Positions 61,301 to 64,000 of a stretch of 64,000 nucleotides of DNA are shown one piece after another; position 1 is the first letter of the stretch; each line of letters begins with the position of its first letter. The notes beneath the pieces were generated by a model, which was not told where the DNA came from, searched no databases, and saw only the letters and a list, made by a program, of their open reading frames with translations. This stretch comes from Persicaria tinctoria (Eukaryota > Streptophyta > Magnoliopsida > Caryophyllales > Polygonaceae): assembly GCA_037127255.1 (NCBI GenBank), contig JBANSL010000002.1, positions 98,672,519-98,736,518 of the forward strand, in the 5' to 3' direction. Position numbers and translations under genes: made by a program.

Positions 61301-63509
61301 GTGCGTATTCATTCCAGAGACACAATCAAGTCTTACACTAATACATGTGAGACGAGCTAGCAGTTTATTACTCCATGAAAGCAGATATGCCAAGTAATTT
61401 CAAGCAAATTATGCGGAGCTAGTAATGGGCATGCGGGGTTTAACGAGGATGGCAAGCATCATGTATATGAACAATGAACGAGCATGGTATACACGTCAAC
61501 AGATGAGGTCAAATATAGCATGGCAAGGTACATCATTATAACCATCAAACCAATGTCATACGAGGATACATAAGGGCGGCATGGCAACTATCACATCTAA
61601 CAACAATGATCATAGTCACGAGTCATTTACAAGAGTTTAACATAATATTCATAAAGCATGAGGCACCATTACAGAGAGTAACCAAGAGGACACTACCAGT
61701 GAAAGAGTATAGGCATGCTAGGAACAACTATCATAGTGCACATAAACGGTATAACGACTATCATCACATTATAGAACAAGTGCAACAAGTGATCCCTTTA
61801 GTTAGTTATATTGGAAATCATAAGCCCTACCAGACACTACTAGCACTTATCAAACATTAACACAATCAAGGTAACTCGACTACATCCATTCTAACATTCA
61901 TGCATCATGCGTATGCGAAATCGTGATATAGCGTGGTGTGTGATCATGCGAGGTGTCCAGTCATACGTTCATGCAAGCACGAGAGAATATCATAGGGTAA
62001 TAGGGAAATACCACCGAGCGATAACATATAAGCATGCTAGGATTTACCATCACGAAAAGCAAGTCGATCATCGAATTCAGCATCAGTCTAATCAGGATGA
62101 GTAAAACACTTTAAGAAGCGAGAAGAATCACACTATCAAGGACCTAGCCCGGGAGAGGATTAGCAATACTGTAGGCAAGATATAAGCTCACACCAGTCGC
62201 AACCAAGGGTCCTACATGACACTAATAGCTCAAGATAACACGCGATACATACATGCAACTAATCATGGCGACACATAAGAGATCACTTCAATCACATTCA
62301 AGCAATCTAGAAACATGAGGAAGGTTTTACGATGTATAACACGAGTTTAAGCAACAATAATTAACCCGATGTATACGTAACAAACAAGCATGCTATTGAT
62401 TCTTGTCACAAAAGGGATAATAGGCATTGACACGTCATCATCCAACATGCTAAGATGATCATCTATCAACATTCATACAAAGAGGAATTGATCACACTAT
62501 CATGGACCTAATCCAGGGAGAAAACAACTATCATGTAGGTTCATATCATATGGTCCATGCTTCAAATCAATCATACAGGCAATACAATAGGCCAAGTGGA
62601 CATGCTATGACAACATATAATCATGATGGAAAACAAGGCATAACATGAGTAGCCTTATACTAATATGATCATTTGCGAGGCACACACGGAAGATTACAGA
62701 ATCATGTCATGGAATTCAGAGAGAGTCACCATTACAACCGGACAGAGATCCCTAAGGGCAACCATTGACTTTTCCCAACCGACTTATCACCCCTCTTTCC
62801 CGTGTGACTCTGGTACGACTCTTGTGGTAGGAAAACACTGGTTAATCATCATAAAAATCAAGAAAGACAACCTCATAAACACCTTACTCTCGACTCAAAA
62901 TGACATCAAGAACTACCTTCCAACACTCACTCAAACCACCTTTATTTCCATACTTGTTTCCGACACAACGTGTTTACCGACCCGATTCCCCGTGGGAGAC
63001 ACTGACATCTGGGAGGGAGACTCGATAGAACATGGTTGAAGAGGTTGTTTCACGCAAACTGGACTTGACCTTATAGAAATAATGGTACTCCCGCTATCCC
63101 GTTTTCACATATCAATCAATACACATTTAATTGTTAGGCATACCAATCAGATATCTAGCATAGCAAACACTCAACACAGAATTTGTTAGTGACACTCATA
63201 ATGACCTCCTTGGAGTCTTCCAGACCCATCTGTAAAGAACAAACTAATATTTCGCCTACCCATTTCCAACTACATCCAATAGGGAAGGTCTAACGTCTTT
63301 CACTACCCACTCGCGTCCCCATTTGGTCGGTCTTCCTCTTTTATTACAAGTCAAGTTCATTACTTAGTCCAATTTAGGTTAGACATCTTAAATTCATTTT
63401 GCCCCTTTAAAACTCTTTCAAATCATTTGAAATTCATGGGCGGTTTTCCAAAACATACACTCGACCCTTTTGTACCCGAATTGCACAACCTCAGCTCTGA
63501 TACCATCTT
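58322..63509 (-). other. Non-coding interior of the LARD-type element
   Basis: 5.2 kb, strongly biased on the plus strand toward ATCA, CATA and TCAC words (so poor in G on that strand). Frames on the plus strand of 75-124 residues (58717, 59686, 60094, 61606, 62665) look low-complexity and match no protein family. A T run lies at about 59814-59836. The strand-asymmetric composition continues over almost the whole interior. Confidence 0.75.
63494..63505 (-). promoter_or_regulatory. Primer binding site, initiator tRNA-Met type
   Basis: Minus strand TGGTATCAGAGC, four nt from the LTR. This is the commonest primer site of plant LTR retrotransposons. Confidence 0.9.
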
Positions 63510-64000
63510 TGTAACGGCCCAGAATTATAATTTCTGGGTTACGTTTCAAGGGATAAAACCCCTTGTTCGGATCTTGCAATCCAGGTACGGGTCGAGGTTT
63601 CAAACTCATTTTAAGATTTGTAGAAAGAGGGATTTCAAACCCTAAACACCTCGAAGGGCCGTTGGGTACCCTTAACCTGTCCTGGGGACTAACTCGCAAA
63701 ATTCATTTCACACGGAAGCAAGACGGAAGCAAAATAAGGATACAAGTGCCACGGCAGAGCCGGGTCAAAACAGAGTCAAAAGTATAAATCCAAAACAGTA
63801 TAATCAGAGTCTAGTGAAGTCTATAACTCCAGCGCTCACTCTCCGCCGACAAAATGACCCGCGCAATAAGCAAACAGCACCGATAGGATGAACATAAATA
63901 ATTCCTAAAAAAATTGATTTGGAGCGGGATCAGATCGATGCCCACTTAACTCTGCATCCCAACCATAAGCACACATATACGCTATACCTAATAAAGATGC
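63510..64000 (-). repeat. 5' LTR, partial (first 491 bp from its left end)
   Basis: Identical to 55311-55801 throughout what is visible. The remaining 2.5 kb and the target duplication are outside the window. Confidence 0.92.

Larger units (their letters stand above)
55311..64000 (-). mobile_element. Young LARD-type non-autonomous LTR retrotransposon (incomplete at the right edge)
   Basis: LTRs begin TGTAACGGCCC at 55311 and 63510. The first ends GGGCCTTTACA at 58321; the second runs off the window. The 491 bp visible in both copies are identical on inspection, so insertion is recent. The primer site TGGTATCAGAGC (initiator tRNA-Met type) lies on the minus strand at 63505-63494, and a purine tract (AGAGGTGGATGA) lies next to 58321, so transcription is leftward. 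The 5.2-kb interior has no ORF above about 60 codons on the minus strand and no recognisable gag or pol. LTRs of about 3 kb with a long non-coding interior fit the LARD class. Transposition would need proteins from a related autonomous element, probably Gypsy. The left flank 5-mer is GCGAC. Confidence 0.85.

Noticed and set aside
62665..63039. 124-residue plus-strand ORF in the LARD interior
   Set aside because: Antisense to the element, no recognisable domain; likely chance in G-poor sequence with few stops.

Overview
This is a stretch of a plant nuclear genome, almost certainly a eudicot. The evidence is spliced genes with GT-AG introns, a PP2 phloem lectin, a SnAK/GRIK-type kinase, a plant TMEM185-like RING protein, plant L1-type LINEs (DUF4283 ORF1, RNase H in ORF2), an Athila-like element with a tRNA-Asp primer site, and Helitrons. 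No bacterial operons, CRISPR arrays or viral genomes are present. The species cannot be fixed from the sequence alone.

Layout. 0-4 kb: the last two exons of an uncharacterised plant gene, a 495-bp solo LTR with a perfect 5-bp target duplication, and a three-exon PP2-like gene. 4.1-10.4 kb: a full-length LINE with a 16-bp target duplication, intact ORF1, and an ORF2 broken only by one stop codon. 10.4-26.9 kb: gene-poor. It holds a Helitron tail, a 236-bp LINE 3' fragment, decayed LINE ORF1 traces, a degenerate tandem array, a sulfate-transporter pseudogene on the minus strand, a 1.14-kb Mutator-like element with 9-bp target duplication, a 2.6-kb Helitron whose head is repeated eight times, and two smaller inverted-repeat elements. 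26.9-31.0 kb: a second, 5'-truncated LINE. 31.3-36.7 kb: an Athila-like LTR retrotransposon on the minus strand that has lost pol and carries an ORF antisense to its own transcription.

37-48.5 kb is the genic part. The C-terminal eight exons of a SnAK/GRIK-like kinase (plus strand) converge on a complete 14-exon gene for a multi-pass membrane protein with a C-terminal RING finger (minus strand). Both carry transposon pieces or repeats in introns. The kinase copy lacks recognisable N-lobe exons, and a decayed LINE sits immediately upstream.

48.9-55.3 kb is a set of Helitrons joined tail to head. The last head is interrupted at 55311 by a very young LTR element running off the window end: LTRs of about 3.0 kb, identical over the 491 bp visible in both copies, tRNA-Met-type primer site, and a 5.2-kb interior with no long ORF in its own orientation. 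It is best read as a LARD-type non-autonomous retrotransposon. The most unusual items are this LARD, the antisense-ORF cassette inside the Athila-like element, and the two Helitron arrays (repeated heads; tail-to-head concatemer).
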